Shown piece by piece: positions 18,251-26,994 of a stretch of 50,023 nt of DNA (position 1 is its first letter; each line of letters opens with the position of its first letter). The stretch comes from an uncultured Hellea sp. GTDB taxonomy: Bacteria; Pseudomonadota; Alphaproteobacteria; Caulobacterales; Maricaulaceae. The position numbers and the translations under genes are program-made. The notes beneath the pieces were generated by a model, which worked only from the letters and a program-made list of their open reading frames with translations, was not told the DNA's origin and made no database searches. The stretch is from assembly GCA_905477785.1 (NCBI GenBank), contig CAJQGR010000019.1, positions 1-50,023 of the forward strand, in the 5' to 3' direction.

Positions 18251-18559
18251 ATGAATCGTCTTGAATATATAAAAAACAAATGGCCTGTAATTTCACTTTC
18301 AGTTTTATATATATATTTGGTATTCCATGCGATTTCAGGATCGCAGGGTATCATAGGATATCTAGAATACGAAAAAAAAATAAAAATTCAAAAAGGCATT
18401 TTATTTGAACTATCAGAAGAACGCAAAAATTTAGAAAAGCATGCAATTAGTTTAAATTCATCCGATTTAGATTTAGATAAACTAGATATAAAAGCACGAC
18501 AATTACTTTTTGTTTCGGATCCAAAAGAAAAGACGATTTGGCTTGACCAAAGGGAATAA
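18251..18559 (+). CDS. ftsB: septum formation initiator family protein (FtsB/DivIC)
   Basis: This 102-aa bitopic division protein has a short cytoplasmic N-terminus, one membrane helix (about 13-31) and a periplasmic coiled coil (about 38-65, with charged heptads such as LSEERKNLEKH), then a short polar tail ending in a KTIWLDQRE segment. FtsB-type proteins join FtsL and FtsQ in the divisome. The identity rests on size, topology and the eno-ftsB-pdhA gene order more than on strong motifs. Confidence 0.82.
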   Translation: MNRLEYIKNKWPVISLSVLYIYLVFHAISGSQGIIGYLEYEKKIKIQKGILFELSEERKNLEKHAISLNSSDLDLDKLDIKARQLLFVSDPKEKTIWLDQRE

Positions 18560-18589
18560 AATAGTTCATATTATTTTCAATTAAAATTC

Positions 18590-18617
18590 AAAATTATAAT
18601 TTTACTTCGTATACGAA
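18590..18617. promoter_or_regulatory. paired palindromes before the pyruvate dehydrogenase operon
   Basis: Two perfect palindromes lie side by side just upstream of pdhA (ATG at 18635): an all-AT 14-mer, AAAATTATAATTTT (18590-18603), and TTCGTATACGAA (18606-18617). The second contains two CG steps in an AT-rich region and ends 17 bp before the start codon, overlapping where transcription or translation would begin. A regulator site is likely but the regulator is unknown; it does not match the E. coli PdhR operator. Confidence 0.45.
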
Positions 18618-18634
18618 ATAAATAAGGTAATAAT

Positions 18635-19636
18635 ATGACTAAAAAGAACAATAAGCCAATTATGCCTATAAAGAGTTCAAAAGATGAGCTTTTAAGTTTT
18701 TACAACGACATGTTACTCATTCGTAGATTTGAAGAAAAAGCAGGTCAACTATACGGAATGGGTCAAATAGCTGGATTTTGTCATTTATACATAGGCCAGG
18801 AAGCTGTCGTTATTGGAACACGAGCAAGCATGATTGAAGGTGATCAGATGATAACTGGCTACCGGGACCACGGGCACATGCTTGCCTGCGGTATGCAGGC
18901 CCGCGGTGTTATGGCTGAGCTGACTGGTAGAGCTGGAGGCTATTCTAGAGGAAAGGGTGGTTCTATGCATATGTTTTCAACAGAAAAACATTTCTATGGT
19001 GGCCACGGTATAGTTGGCGCACAGGTGCCTATTGGCGCTGGCTTGGCTTTATCTAATAAATACAAAAATAATGGAAATGTTAGTTTAGCTTTTTTTGGAG
19101 ATGGCGCTTCAAATCAAGGGCAAGTATATGAAGCATTCAATATGGCCAAACTATGGAGCTTACCAGTTGTTTTTGTTATTGAAAATAATCAGTATGCAAT
19201 GGGTACATCTGTAATTAGGTCTTCCGCAGAAACAGAGTTACATAAACGTGGTTCTAGTTTTGAAATAAAAGGCATACAGGTTGACGGCATGAATGTATTA
19301 GAAGTTAGAGATGCTACTAAGAAAGCCATTGAACATGCAAGAGGCGGTAAAGGGCCTATGATACTCGAGATGAAAACATATCGTTACCGCGGCCACTCAA
19401 TGTCAGATCCTGCAAAATATCGAACACGAGACGAAGTTACAAAAACTCGAAGCGAAAGAGATCCAATTGATATGGTAAAAAATAGATTAATTGAAGAAGG
19501 GTGGGCCACGGAAGATACACTTAAATCAATTGATAAAGAAATTAAGTTGATAGTTTCTGATGCAGCAGAATTTGCGCAGACATCACCAGAACCTGATGCG
19601 TCAGAACTTTATACCGATGTCCTTCTGGATGCTTAA
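18635..19636 (+). CDS. pdhA: pyruvate dehydrogenase E1 component, alpha subunit
   Basis: This 333-aa thiamine-diphosphate-dependent subunit decarboxylates pyruvate as an alpha2-beta2 E1 with PdhB. The diphosphate-binding motif runs from GDGASNQGQVYEAFNMAKLW (from about residue 155) to ENNQYAMGT. The active-site loop YRYRGHSMSDPAKYRTRDEV is complete. The N-terminal LLIRRFEEKAGQLYGMGQI and the gene order fit the alphaproteobacterial pdhA. It is the first pdh gene; a MAPEG gene follows by 36 bp. Confidence 0.97.
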   Translation: MTKKNNKPIMPIKSSKDELLSFYNDMLLIRRFEEKAGQLYGMGQIAGFCHLYIGQEAVVIGTRASMIEGDQMITGYRDHGHMLACGMQARGVMAELTGRAGGYSRGKGGSMHMFSTEKHFYGGHGIVGAQVPIGAGLALSNKYKNNGNVSLAFFGDGASNQGQVYEAFNMAKLWSLPVVFVIENNQYAMGTSVIRSSAETELHKRGSSFEIKGIQVDGMNVLEVRDATKKAIEHARGGKGPMILEMKTYRYRGHSMSDPAKYRTRDEVTKTRSERDPIDMVKNRLIEEGWATEDTLKSIDKEIKLIVSDAAEFAQTSPEPDASELYTDVLLDA

Positions 19637-19672
19637 TTAAAGGTTAAACACAATTTAAAAAGGGAGAATATT

Positions 19673-20074
19673 ATGCCTATTGAACTGAAATATTTATTAT
19701 GGAGCATAGCCTTATTTTTTATAATGATTTTGGCACAATCATTATCATCAATCTTTTCAGGAAAAGCATCTTTTTCTGAATTAGTTGGCAATAGAGACAA
19801 TTTGCCTAATGATGGGCTTACCGCATTCCATGGAAGAACAAAGCGTGCGCAAGTAAACTTTGTTGAAGGTCTTATTATGTTTGCGCCTTTGGTTTTGATA
19901 ACAGTTATTACTGAGAACTCCTCAGAACTAACTGCGTTAGGGGCTGCTCTATTCTTTTGGGGTAGGTTAACGTTTGCTCCATGCTATTGGCTTGGCATAC
20001 CTTGGATAAGAACTCTAGCATGGTTTGTGTCGATCATTGGAACTCTTATGATCTTCCTTGAGCTTATCAACTAA
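19673..20074 (+). CDS. MAPEG family membrane protein
   Basis: This 133-aa integral membrane protein has about four hydrophobic helices. The segment [22 protein letters not shown] carries the conserved Arg/Asn/Glu pattern of the bacterial MAPEG superfamily (eicosanoid and glutathione-type enzymes), and the ending [23 protein letters not shown] also fits. The catalytic role is unknown; bacterial members may act on glutathione or lipid electrophiles. It sits between pdhA and pdhB, has a strong GGGAG ribosome site, and its stop overlaps the pdhB start in TAATG, so it is translated as part of the pdh operon. Confidence 0.85.
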   Translation: MPIELKYLLWSIALFFIMILAQSLSSIFSGKASFSELVGNRDNLPNDGLTAFHGRTKRAQVNFVEGLIMFAPLVLITVITENSSELTALGAALFFWGRLTFAPCYWLGIPWIRTLAWFVSIIGTLMIFLELIN

Positions 20075-21444
20075 TGGCAATCGATATAAAAATGCCAGCC
20101 CTTTCTCCCACTATGGAGGAAGGGACACTTAGCAAGTGGCTAGTTAAAGAAGGTGATACTGTTACCTCAGGTGATATACTTGCTGAAATTGAAACAGATA
20201 AAGCAACTATGGAAGTAGAAAGCATAGATGATGGTATTGTTGGAAAAATTAATATTCCCGAAGGAACTGAAAACGTCAAAGTCGGAACCTTAATTGTTCA
20301 ACTATTAGAGAGTGGAGAAAAAATCGATGATCTTAATAAGCAAAATGACAACCCTATTAATTCTCCTATAAATTCTGAACAAAGTCAGACAACTAAAAAA
20401 GCTATTCCTACAAAAGATAGTTTGGATGAAAAACAATCCTTGGGGCAGCACCATATTAAGCATAGTGAAATTACTGTAAGAGATGCATTACGTGATGCAA
20501 TGGCAGAAGAAATGCGGCGTGATAAAAATGTCTTCGTAATGGGAGAAGAAGTAGCAGAATATCAAGGTGCCTATAAGGTTACTCGCGAATTACTTCAAGA
20601 ATTTGGAGAAAAAAGGGTTATTGATACGCCCATAACTGAATATGGGTTTGCAGGAATAGGTGTAGGCGCTGCAATGGGGGGGCTAAAACCTATTGTTGAA
20701 TTTATGACCTTTAATTTTGCTATGCAGGCAATTGACCATATTATTAACTCAGCAGCTAAAACTCTATACATGTCTGGTGGACAGATGCGCTGTCCCATAG
20801 TCTTTCGAGGACCTAACGGTGCAGCATCTCGAGTTGGAGCCCAGCATAGTCATGATTATTCTAGCTGGTACGCCAACGTCCCAGGCTTAAAAGTAGTTGC
20901 ACCCTATGATGCGGAAGATGCAAAAGGTTTACTCAAGTCAGCAATTCGTGATCCTAACCCAGTTGTATTTCTGGAACATGAGCTTCTATACGGAGAAATA
21001 TTTCAAATACCTGATGTTGATGATCTTATTATACCTATAGGCAAGGCTAAAATCAGACGAGAAGGTTCAGATATAACACTAGTAGCACATAGTAGGATGG
21101 TTGGTAAGTGTCTTGAAGCAGCAAAACAACTTTTGACTGAGGGTATTGATTGTGAAGTAGTTGATTTACGAACTATTCGCCCACTAGATAGTAAAACAGT
21201 TATAGAAAGTGTTAAAAAAACGAATAGACTTGTTTGTGCTGAAGAGGGTTGGGGGCAAAGTGGTATTGGCGCTGAAATTGTCTCCCGCGTTACCAAAGAG
21301 GCCTTTGACTTCCTGGATGCACCGCCTGAAAGAGTTTATCAGGCAGATGTTCCTTTACCATATGCTGCAAACCTCGAAGCCTTAAGCCTACCGGGTACTT
21401 TAGATATTATAAAAGCAGCAAAAAAAGTTTGCTATAAAGATTAA
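20074..21444 (+). CDS. pdhB: pyruvate dehydrogenase E1 component, beta subunit, with N-terminal lipoyl domain
   Basis: This 456-aa E1 beta subunit carries a lipoyl domain at its N-terminus (about 1-80; lipoylated Lys43 in [10 protein letters not shown]), a linker rich in Asn, Gln and Ser (about 85-130), and then the E1 beta transketolase-type domains from about [15 protein letters not shown] onward. The TPP-binding Glu lies in [16 protein letters not shown] lipoyl domain on E1 beta is known from several alphaproteobacteria (for example rhizobia and Zymomonas). The start shares a base with the MAPEG stop. The lipoyl segment is almost the same as that of PdhC. Confidence 0.97.
   Translation: MAIDIKMPALSPTMEEGTLSKWLVKEGDTVTSGDILAEIETDKATMEVESIDDGIVGKINIPEGTENVKVGTLIVQLLESGEKIDDLNKQNDNPINSPINSEQSQTTKKAIPTKDSLDEKQSLGQHHIKHSEITVRDALRDAMAEEMRRDKNVFVMGEEVAEYQGAYKVTRELLQEFGEKRVIDTPITEYGFAGIGVGAAMGGLKPIVEFMTFNFAMQAIDHIINSAAKTLYMSGGQMRCPIVFRGPNGAASRVGAQHSHDYSSWYANVPGLKVVAPYDAEDAKGLLKSAIRDPNPVVFLEHELLYGEIFQIPDVDDLIIPIGKAKIRREGSDITLVAHSRMVGKCLEAAKQLLTEGIDCEVVDLRTIRPLDSKTVIESVKKTNRLVCAEEGWGQSGIGAEIVSRVTKEAFDFLDAPPERVYQADVPLPYAANLEALSLPGTLDIIKAAKKVCYKD
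20182..20214 (+). repeat. lipoyl-lysine coding segment repeated exactly in pdhC (copy 1)
   Basis: The 33 bases encoding [11 protein letters not shown] are identical, with no mismatch, to 21562-21594 in pdhC. The flanking lipoyl-coding sequence has diverged at third positions, so the exact block stands out. Confidence 0.9.
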
Positions 21445-21453
21445 AGGTGAAAT

Positions 21454-22770
21454 ATGCCGATAGAAATTCTCATGCCTGCACTCTCACCAACAATGGAAGA
21501 AGGGACTCTTTCTAAATGGTTAGTGAAAGAGGGAGATCAAGTTAATTCAGGTGATCTATTAGCTGAAATTGAAACAGATAAAGCAACTATGGAAATTGAA
21601 GCGGTAGAGGAAGGAACTATAGTAAAGCTACTATTTCCTGAAGGGAGTACTAATGTTAAGGTCAACCGGCCAATTGCAATATTACTTGAAGATGGTGAAG
21701 ATATAAGTTCACTAAATAATTACAAAGACTCAACTAACCAAGCCCCAAATAGTAAATCTGTAGAAAAAACTATGGAAGCAACCATTAATGAAATAGATAC
21801 TCAAAAAGAAAAAGCTTCTGGAAAATTAGAAAAAATAAAGTCATCCCCCCTAGCTCGTCGTCTGGCAAAGAATTTAAATGTAGACTTAAGTCAAATTTCT
21901 GGCTCTGGGCCTAACGGCAGAGTTATAAAAATAGATATTGAAGCCTATATAAAAGACTTAGAGTCAAATATTATTCCATCTCAAACCAATCAACAAGTCT
22001 TTAGTGATAACTCTGCCTCAAAAGAAATAGGAGCGCTAAGGTATGGAGGTGCTGAGCATTTGACTAAATTAGGAATAGAACCAGGATCCTATGACCTAGT
22101 GCCCCTAAACAATATTCAAAAAGTTATATCGAAACGACTACTGGATTCTTCACAAAATGTACCTAGTTTTCCATTAACAATTGATTGTGAAATTGATGAA
22201 TTACTTAGACTTAGAAAAGAGCTAAACCAACAAGCAGGTGAGTTTGTTAAAATAAGTGTAAATGATATGCTCATAAGAGCTTCAGCGCTTTCATTAAAAC
22301 ACTGCCCAGAAGCTAACGCTAGCTATACACCGGATGGAATAGCAATACACAAACATGCAGATATCGCAGTTGCAGTCTCAATCGAAAGCGGTTTAATAAC
22401 TCCTATTATTCGACAAGCAGATAATAAAGGCTTATCACAAATTTCTACAGAAATGAAAGACTTAGCCTCTCGAGCCAGAGAGCGTAAGCTCAAGCCAACT
22501 GAGTACCAAGGAGGAACATTTTCAATATCTAACCTTGGGATGATGGGTATTAAAGAGTTTGGTTCAATAATCAATGAACCGCATGGAATGATACTGTCCG
22601 TAGGCGAAGGTAATCAGAGACCAATAGTTCGTGAAGGGGCTTTAGACCTAGCGACCATTATGACAGTAACCTTAACATGTGATCATAGAGTAATAGATGG
22701 AGCTTTGGGGGCAAAGTGGTTGCAACACTTTAAGAGATACATTGAAAAACCAATAACAATGATGCTTTAA
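21454..22770 (+). CDS. pdhC: pyruvate dehydrogenase E2, dihydrolipoamide acetyltransferase
   Basis: This 438-aa E2 core protein transfers the acetyl group to CoA. Domains in order are one lipoyl domain (1-80, Lys43), a charged linker, a peripheral-subunit-binding domain (about 129-168: [20 protein letters not shown] then [15 protein letters not shown]), a second linker, and the catalytic acyltransferase domain (about 205-438) with the active-site DHRVIDG near residue 410. It begins 9 bp after pdhB. The single lipoyl domain is usual for alphaproteobacterial PdhC when E1 beta carries its own. Confidence 0.97.
   Translation: MPIEILMPALSPTMEEGTLSKWLVKEGDQVNSGDLLAEIETDKATMEIEAVEEGTIVKLLFPEGSTNVKVNRPIAILLEDGEDISSLNNYKDSTNQAPNSKSVEKTMEATINEIDTQKEKASGKLEKIKSSPLARRLAKNLNVDLSQISGSGPNGRVIKIDIEAYIKDLESNIIPSQTNQQVFSDNSASKEIGALRYGGAEHLTKLGIEPGSYDLVPLNNIQKVISKRLLDSSQNVPSFPLTIDCEIDELLRLRKELNQQAGEFVKISVNDMLIRASALSLKHCPEANASYTPDGIAIHKHADIAVAVSIESGLITPIIRQADNKGLSQISTEMKDLASRARERKLKPTEYQGGTFSISNLGMMGIKEFGSIINEPHGMILSVGEGNQRPIVREGALDLATIMTVTLTCDHRVIDGALGAKWLQHFKRYIEKPITMML
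21562..21594 (+). repeat. lipoyl-lysine coding segment repeated exactly in pdhB (copy 2)
   Basis: This is the second copy of the 33-base exact repeat described at 20182-20214. It lies 1380 bp downstream in the same orientation and at the same codon phase, so it could support gene conversion or looping-out deletion. Confidence 0.9.
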
Positions 22771-22781
22771 ACAAAGCTTTC

Positions 22782-22796
22782 ATGTTAACTTAACAT
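22782..22796. promoter_or_regulatory. 15-bp palindrome between pdhC and lpd
   Basis: ATGTTAACTTAACAT is a perfect dyad with a single central base, in the 45-bp gap between pdhC and lpd. There is no T-run after it, so it is not a terminator. It may be an operator for separate control of lpd or a chance AT-rich palindrome. Confidence 0.3.
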
Positions 22797-22815
22797 ACAA
22801 AAAGTAGATCAAAAA

Positions 22816-24207
22816 ATGTCTGATACAAACTTTGACGTCATCATAATAGGATCAGGTCCTGGTGGATATGTAACTGCCATCAGATCAAGTCAACTTGGTT
22901 TTAAAACAGCTATAATTGAAAAAGATAGTCTAGGCGGAGTTTGCTTGAACTGGGGCTGCATACCTACCAAAGCTCTCCTCAGATCAGCTGAAGTATATAG
23001 CAATATGAAGCACGCTGAGGACTATGGGTTATCGGCCTCTCCTGAATTTAATTTAAAGAGTATAGTTCAAAGATCTCGAAATATTGCTAACCAGCTTTCG
23101 GCAGGCATTAAACATCTAATGAAGAAAAATAATGTAACCGTTATAAATGGTTTCGCATCTCTGCAACCAGCTAAAGAAGCACCAGAGGTTCGTGTAGGAG
23201 AAAAAATATATAAAGCTAAGCATGTTATATTAGCAACAGGAGCAAGGGCTCGAACCATACCACAAGCTGGTTTAGAGCCAGACGGAAAGTATATATGGTC
23301 TGCAAAAGAGGCAATGATTCCTGACACTATGCCAAACAAACTTCTGGTTATCGGCTCTGGTGCCATTGGTATGGAATTTGCTTCATTTTATAATGCTTTT
23401 GGTTCAAAAGTTACAGTAGTTGAAATGGAAGATAGAATTTTACCTGCAGAAGATGAAGAAATATCTGCATTGGCAAAAAAAGCATTCTCTAAACGTGGGA
23501 TAAAAATTATAACAAACTCAAAAGCAACTTTAAAAGTTGTTGAAAATGGGGTTAAGGCAGTCCTTGAAAATATAAGTGAAAGTAATACAAAAACTTATGA
23601 CAGAGTAATTCTTGCAATAGGTATTGTAGGAAACACTGAAAATATAGGGCTTGAAAACCTGGGTGTTAAAATTGACAGAACTCACATTGTAGTTAATGAG
23701 TACAGCCAAACTTGTGTTGATGGATTATATGCAATAGGCGATGTAACTACTCCTCCTTGGTTAGCTCACAAAGCATCACATGAAGGAATAATATGCATTG
23801 AAAAAATAGCGGGCAGAAACCCAGAACCGCTCAATCCAATATCAATACCTGGCTGTACTTACTGCCACCCCCAAATTGCATCAGTGGGTCATACAGAAAA
23901 ACAAGCCATAAAAGCAGGCTATAGAGTAAAAGTTGGGAAATTTCCATTTGTAGGTAATGGTAAAGCAATAGCTTTAGGAGAGCCTGAGGGATTAATAAAG
24001 ACTATTTTTAATGAAGAAACAGGTGAGCTATTAGGAGCGCATATGATTGGAACCGAAGTCACTGAACTTATTCAAGGCTATACAATTGCACAAAAACTAG
24101 AAACAACTGAGCATGAATTAATGGAAACAGTATTCCCGCACCCTACTTTATCCGAAATGATGCATGAAGCTGTATTAAACGCATATAATAGAACAATACA
24201 CTTTTAA
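22816..24207 (+). CDS. lpd: dihydrolipoyl dehydrogenase (E3, pdh-linked copy)
   Basis: This 463-aa flavoprotein reoxidises dihydrolipoamide with NAD+. The N-terminal FAD motif is IIIGSGPGG (9-17), the redox disulfide is CLNWGC (Cys43, Cys48), the NAD-binding motif is VIGSGAIGMEFASF (from about residue 178), and the C-terminal catalytic His and Glu lie in FPHPTLSEMMHE (about 440-451). It belongs to the pdh operon, 45 bp after pdhC. A second E3 gene lies at 25539-26924 on the other strand with the 2-oxoglutarate dehydrogenase genes; the WGC variant of the disulfide motif marks this as the PDH-type copy. Confidence 0.96.
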   Translation: MSDTNFDVIIIGSGPGGYVTAIRSSQLGFKTAIIEKDSLGGVCLNWGCIPTKALLRSAEVYSNMKHAEDYGLSASPEFNLKSIVQRSRNIANQLSAGIKHLMKKNNVTVINGFASLQPAKEAPEVRVGEKIYKAKHVILATGARARTIPQAGLEPDGKYIWSAKEAMIPDTMPNKLLVIGSGAIGMEFASFYNAFGSKVTVVEMEDRILPAEDEEISALAKKAFSKRGIKIITNSKATLKVVENGVKAVLENISESNTKTYDRVILAIGIVGNTENIGLENLGVKIDRTHIVVNEYSQTCVDGLYAIGDVTTPPWLAHKASHEGIICIEKIAGRNPEPLNPISIPGCTYCHPQIASVGHTEKQAIKAGYRVKVGKFPFVGNGKAIALGEPEGLIKTIFNEETGELLGAHMIGTEVTELIQGYTIAQKLETTEHELMETVFPHPTLSEMMHEAVLNAYNRTIHF

Positions 24208-24217
24208 CTGATCTAGT

Positions 24218-25507
24218 TTACTGATTTTTAGTCATAGCAAATGCTAAAGCTCTAAATTCATCATGTATTTTTGGGTCCTCATCACTCAGGAACTGTAGCA
24301 ACAGTATACCGAATGAATTATTTTTTCGGTCAATCCAGAAAATTGTGCGAGCCGCTCCTGACCAACCCCAATGACCAATGCCTTTACCGTTTCTAGCTAA
24401 CTGCTCGGGTGTTTCGTTAATTTGAATAGATCCACCATAACCAAAACCTGACATAAAATCAGGACCCAACCATGGAATTAAATAAGGCTTATCTTGCCCC
24501 ATATGATCTTTTATCATTAAATCAATAGTTTCTTCATCTAATACTCTATGGCCTTTATATTTTCCCCCATCGAGTATAAGTTTAGCAAATATAGCAAAAT
24601 CATCTATTGTAGAAACAAGTCCTGCCCCTCCACTTTGGAATTCATTCAAAGGATTAGCAAAAGGGCTATTTTGTCCATCCTCTATTAAAATGAAATTTCC
24701 TTCCTTTGTTCTAAAGTAGTTTGAAGCAAATCGTTTTTGTTGCTCTGGTTTAATTGCAAAACTAGTATCAGTCATACCAAGCGGTTTAAACAGCCGCTCC
24801 TCCATTATCTCTCCTAATTTCTTACCTTCAATAACTTCAGCAACTCTACCAAGTACATCCATTGAGTAACTATAGTACCAAGCCTCACCAGGCTGAAATA
24901 ATAGAGGAAGTTTAGAAAGTTTGGTCATTTTTTTTTCCATGCTCTCTGATATTCCGGACTTTTTATCAACCACATAAAAAAGTTCAGCATCATTGTATAA
25001 GGACGTAAGGATGCTTTGAGAACCAAATATACCATAGCCCATTCCTGAACGATGCAACATTAAGTCTTCTAAAGTAATAGCTCTATTTTGTGACTCAAGA
25101 CTTACAAACCCATTTTCATCAATTCTTGCTACCTGCATATTATCAATTTCAGGAATATATTTAGAAACAGGGTCAGAAAGATTTAGTTTTTTTTCTTCTT
25201 TCAAATCCATAATTATTGTTGCAGTTACTGGTTTTGTCATGGAAAAAATTCTCCAAATAGTATCTACTTCTACCGGGATATTTCGTTCCCGATCACGTAA
25301 ACCATATGAATTTTTATAGATAACGCTTCCCTCATCGTAGATTAAAGCTGATACTCCAATTACTTCTTTATTTAAAACAGAAGTACGTAAAAGATTATCA
25401 ATTTCATTCATATTATTATGAGAAATTTTCTCAATATCGGATGCTGACAAGGTAAGAATTGCTGTTAAAAATATACTGAAAAGTCTTATAATTTTATGAA
25501 TACACAA
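24218..25507 (-). CDS. serine hydrolase, class C beta-lactamase / family VIII esterase type
   Basis: This 429-aa hydrolase of the beta-lactamase superfamily has a hydrophobic leader (about 5-22, ending near SASD), which suggests export. The nucleophile motif S-M-T-K is at 89-92 (in WRIFSMTKPVTA). A Tyr motif lies in WYYSYSMDVLGRV, and GHWGWSGAART near the C-terminus replaces the KTG box. These fit the carboxylesterase, D-aminopeptidase and beta-lactamase-like group (PF00144) rather than a true antibiotic beta-lactamase. The start is a TTG; no better start keeps the leader. It follows the 2-oxoglutarate dehydrogenase E3 gene by 31 bp and may be the last gene of that operon. The substrate is unknown. 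Confidence 0.87.
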   Translation of the reverse strand: MCIHKIIRLFSIFLTAILTLSASDIEKISHNNMNEIDNLLRTSVLNKEVIGVSALIYDEGSVIYKNSYGLRDRERNIPVEVDTIWRIFSMTKPVTATIIMDLKEEKKLNLSDPVSKYIPEIDNMQVARIDENGFVSLESQNRAITLEDLMLHRSGMGYGIFGSQSILTSLYNDAELFYVVDKKSGISESMEKKMTKLSKLPLLFQPGEAWYYSYSMDVLGRVAEVIEGKKLGEIMEERLFKPLGMTDTSFAIKPEQQKRFASNYFRTKEGNFILIEDGQNSPFANPLNEFQSGGAGLVSTIDDFAIFAKLILDGGKYKGHRVLDEETIDLMIKDHMGQDKPYLIPWLGPDFMSGFGYGGSIQINETPEQLARNGKGIGHWGWSGAARTIFWIDRKNNSFGILLLQFLSDEDPKIHDEFRALAFAMTKNQ

Positions 25508-25538
25508 ATGCGATTGACTTTCTAATTAATTAATAAAA

Positions 25539-26924
25539 TTAGCTTTGCATTGCCCAATCTTCAACATCCATAGCCGCCTGTCGGATAGCCTCAGTGATAG
25601 TAGGATGAGCATGGCATGTACGTGCTACATCTTCGCTCGAAGCCTTAAATTCCATAGCTAAAGCTATTTCAGCAATTAAGTCGCCGGCATGAGAACCAAT
25701 TATATGTGCACCTAAAATTTCATCTGTTTCCGCATGGGCAAGAATCTTTACAAATCCGGTAGTTTGATGATTTGCGCGAGCTCTAGAGTTTGCAGCAAAA
25801 GAAAATTTTCCTCGCTTAAAAGGTATATTAGCGTTTGTTAAATCCTGCTCTGTTTTACCAACAGAAGCAATTTCTGGAGATGTGTAAACCACACCTGGAA
25901 TTACTTCATAATTAACATGACCAGCCTTTCCAACTATAATTTCTGCAACTGCAACACCTTCATCCTCGGCTTTATGGGCCAACATTGGGCCTGTTGTACA
26001 ATCACCAACAGCATAAATATTCGATATATTTGTTTTGAAATTATCCGTTACTATAAAACCACGTTCATTTTTTTTAAGACCTATGGCGTCTAGTCCAAGG
26101 TCATCAGTATTAGGTTTTCGACCAATGCAAACTAAGACAACATCAGCATTAATAGTTTTTAAATTACCACCGGAGCTTGCTTCAGTTTGAACTTCTAAAC
26201 CATGACTTATTTTATTAACGCTTATAACTTTTCTACTAAGTTCAAATTTCATTTTTTGCTTTTTAAAAATACGCAAAGCTTGTTTTTGAACTTCAGAATC
26301 CATGCCTGGCATTATATGATCAAGATACTCTACTACTGTTACTTCAGAGCCCAAACGACGCCAGACAGACCCGAGTTCTAGACCTATAACACCACCGCCT
26401 ATAACAACTAATTTAGTTGGAACTTTATCTAATTTCAACGCGCCAGTCGAAGATACAATATTCTTCTCATCAATTTCTACATTCGGTAATTTTGTAACAT
26501 TAGAACCGGTAGCGATAACAATATTTTTAGTACTATAAGATGCTCCATCAATCATAACTGTAGAGTCATTAATAATTTTACCAGTTCCATTTATATGAAT
26601 AACATTATTTTTTTTAAATAAAAACTCAATTCCTGATGTGAGACCGTTAACTGTTTTTTCTTTAGCTGACATCATTTTTTTTAGGTCAAAACTAATATCA
26701 CCTATAAGACCCATATTTATAAAATCATTTTGAGCTGTTTCGAGCATTTCAGTCGAATGTAGCAATGCCTTTGAAGGAATACATCCCACATTTAAGCATG
26801 TCCCGCCTAGTGTTTTTCGACTTTCTACACATAATACCTTCAACCCTAGCTGCCCACAACGAATAGCACAATTATAGCCTCCAGGACCTCCACCAATAAC
26901 TATCACATCATAATTATTTGACAT
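25539..26924 (-). CDS. lpd: dihydrolipoyl dehydrogenase (E3, 2-oxoglutarate dehydrogenase-linked copy)
   Basis: This is a 461-aa E3 with FAD motif VIGGGPGG (9-16), redox disulfide CLNVGC (Cys43, Cys48), NAD motif VIGGGVIGLELGSV and C-terminal CHAHPTITEAIRQA. It lies 70 bp downstream of sucB on the same strand, the usual place for the OGDC-linked E3 of alphaproteobacteria. It differs clearly from the pdh-linked copy (VGC against WGC in the disulfide motif), so the two are old paralogues and not a recent duplication. Confidence 0.96.
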   Translation of the reverse strand: MSNNYDVIVIGGGPGGYNCAIRCGQLGLKVLCVESRKTLGGTCLNVGCIPSKALLHSTEMLETAQNDFINMGLIGDISFDLKKMMSAKEKTVNGLTSGIEFLFKKNNVIHINGTGKIINDSTVMIDGASYSTKNIVIATGSNVTKLPNVEIDEKNIVSSTGALKLDKVPTKLVVIGGGVIGLELGSVWRRLGSEVTVVEYLDHIMPGMDSEVQKQALRIFKKQKMKFELSRKVISVNKISHGLEVQTEASSGGNLKTINADVVLVCIGRKPNTDDLGLDAIGLKKNERGFIVTDNFKTNISNIYAVGDCTTGPMLAHKAEDEGVAVAEIIVGKAGHVNYEVIPGVVYTSPEIASVGKTEQDLTNANIPFKRGKFSFAANSRARANHQTTGFVKILAHAETDEILGAHIIGSHAGDLIAEIALAMEFKASSEDVARTCHAHPTITEAIRQAAMDVEDWAMQS

Positions 26925-26994
26925 TAAAACTCCGAAGGTGGTTAATTATTATTAATTCAGTCAATATTAAATTCCTACAACACAATTAAAATTA

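Noticed and set aside
18604-18618. Resemblance of ACTTCGTATA before pdhA to half of a loxP site
   Set aside because: The two halves meet with no 8-bp spacer and there is no recombinase gene; a short regulator palindrome explains it better.
24218-25507. Possible antibiotic-resistance beta-lactamase
   Set aside because: The Ser-x-x-Lys and Tyr motifs fit family VIII esterases and related peptidases, and the KTG box is replaced by a WSG segment; no resistance context is present.
22816-26924. Two lpd genes near each other as a recent tandem duplication
   Set aside because: They lie on opposite strands, differ in the redox motif (WGC against VGC) and in much of the sequence; they are the usual PDH-linked and OGDC-linked paralogues.
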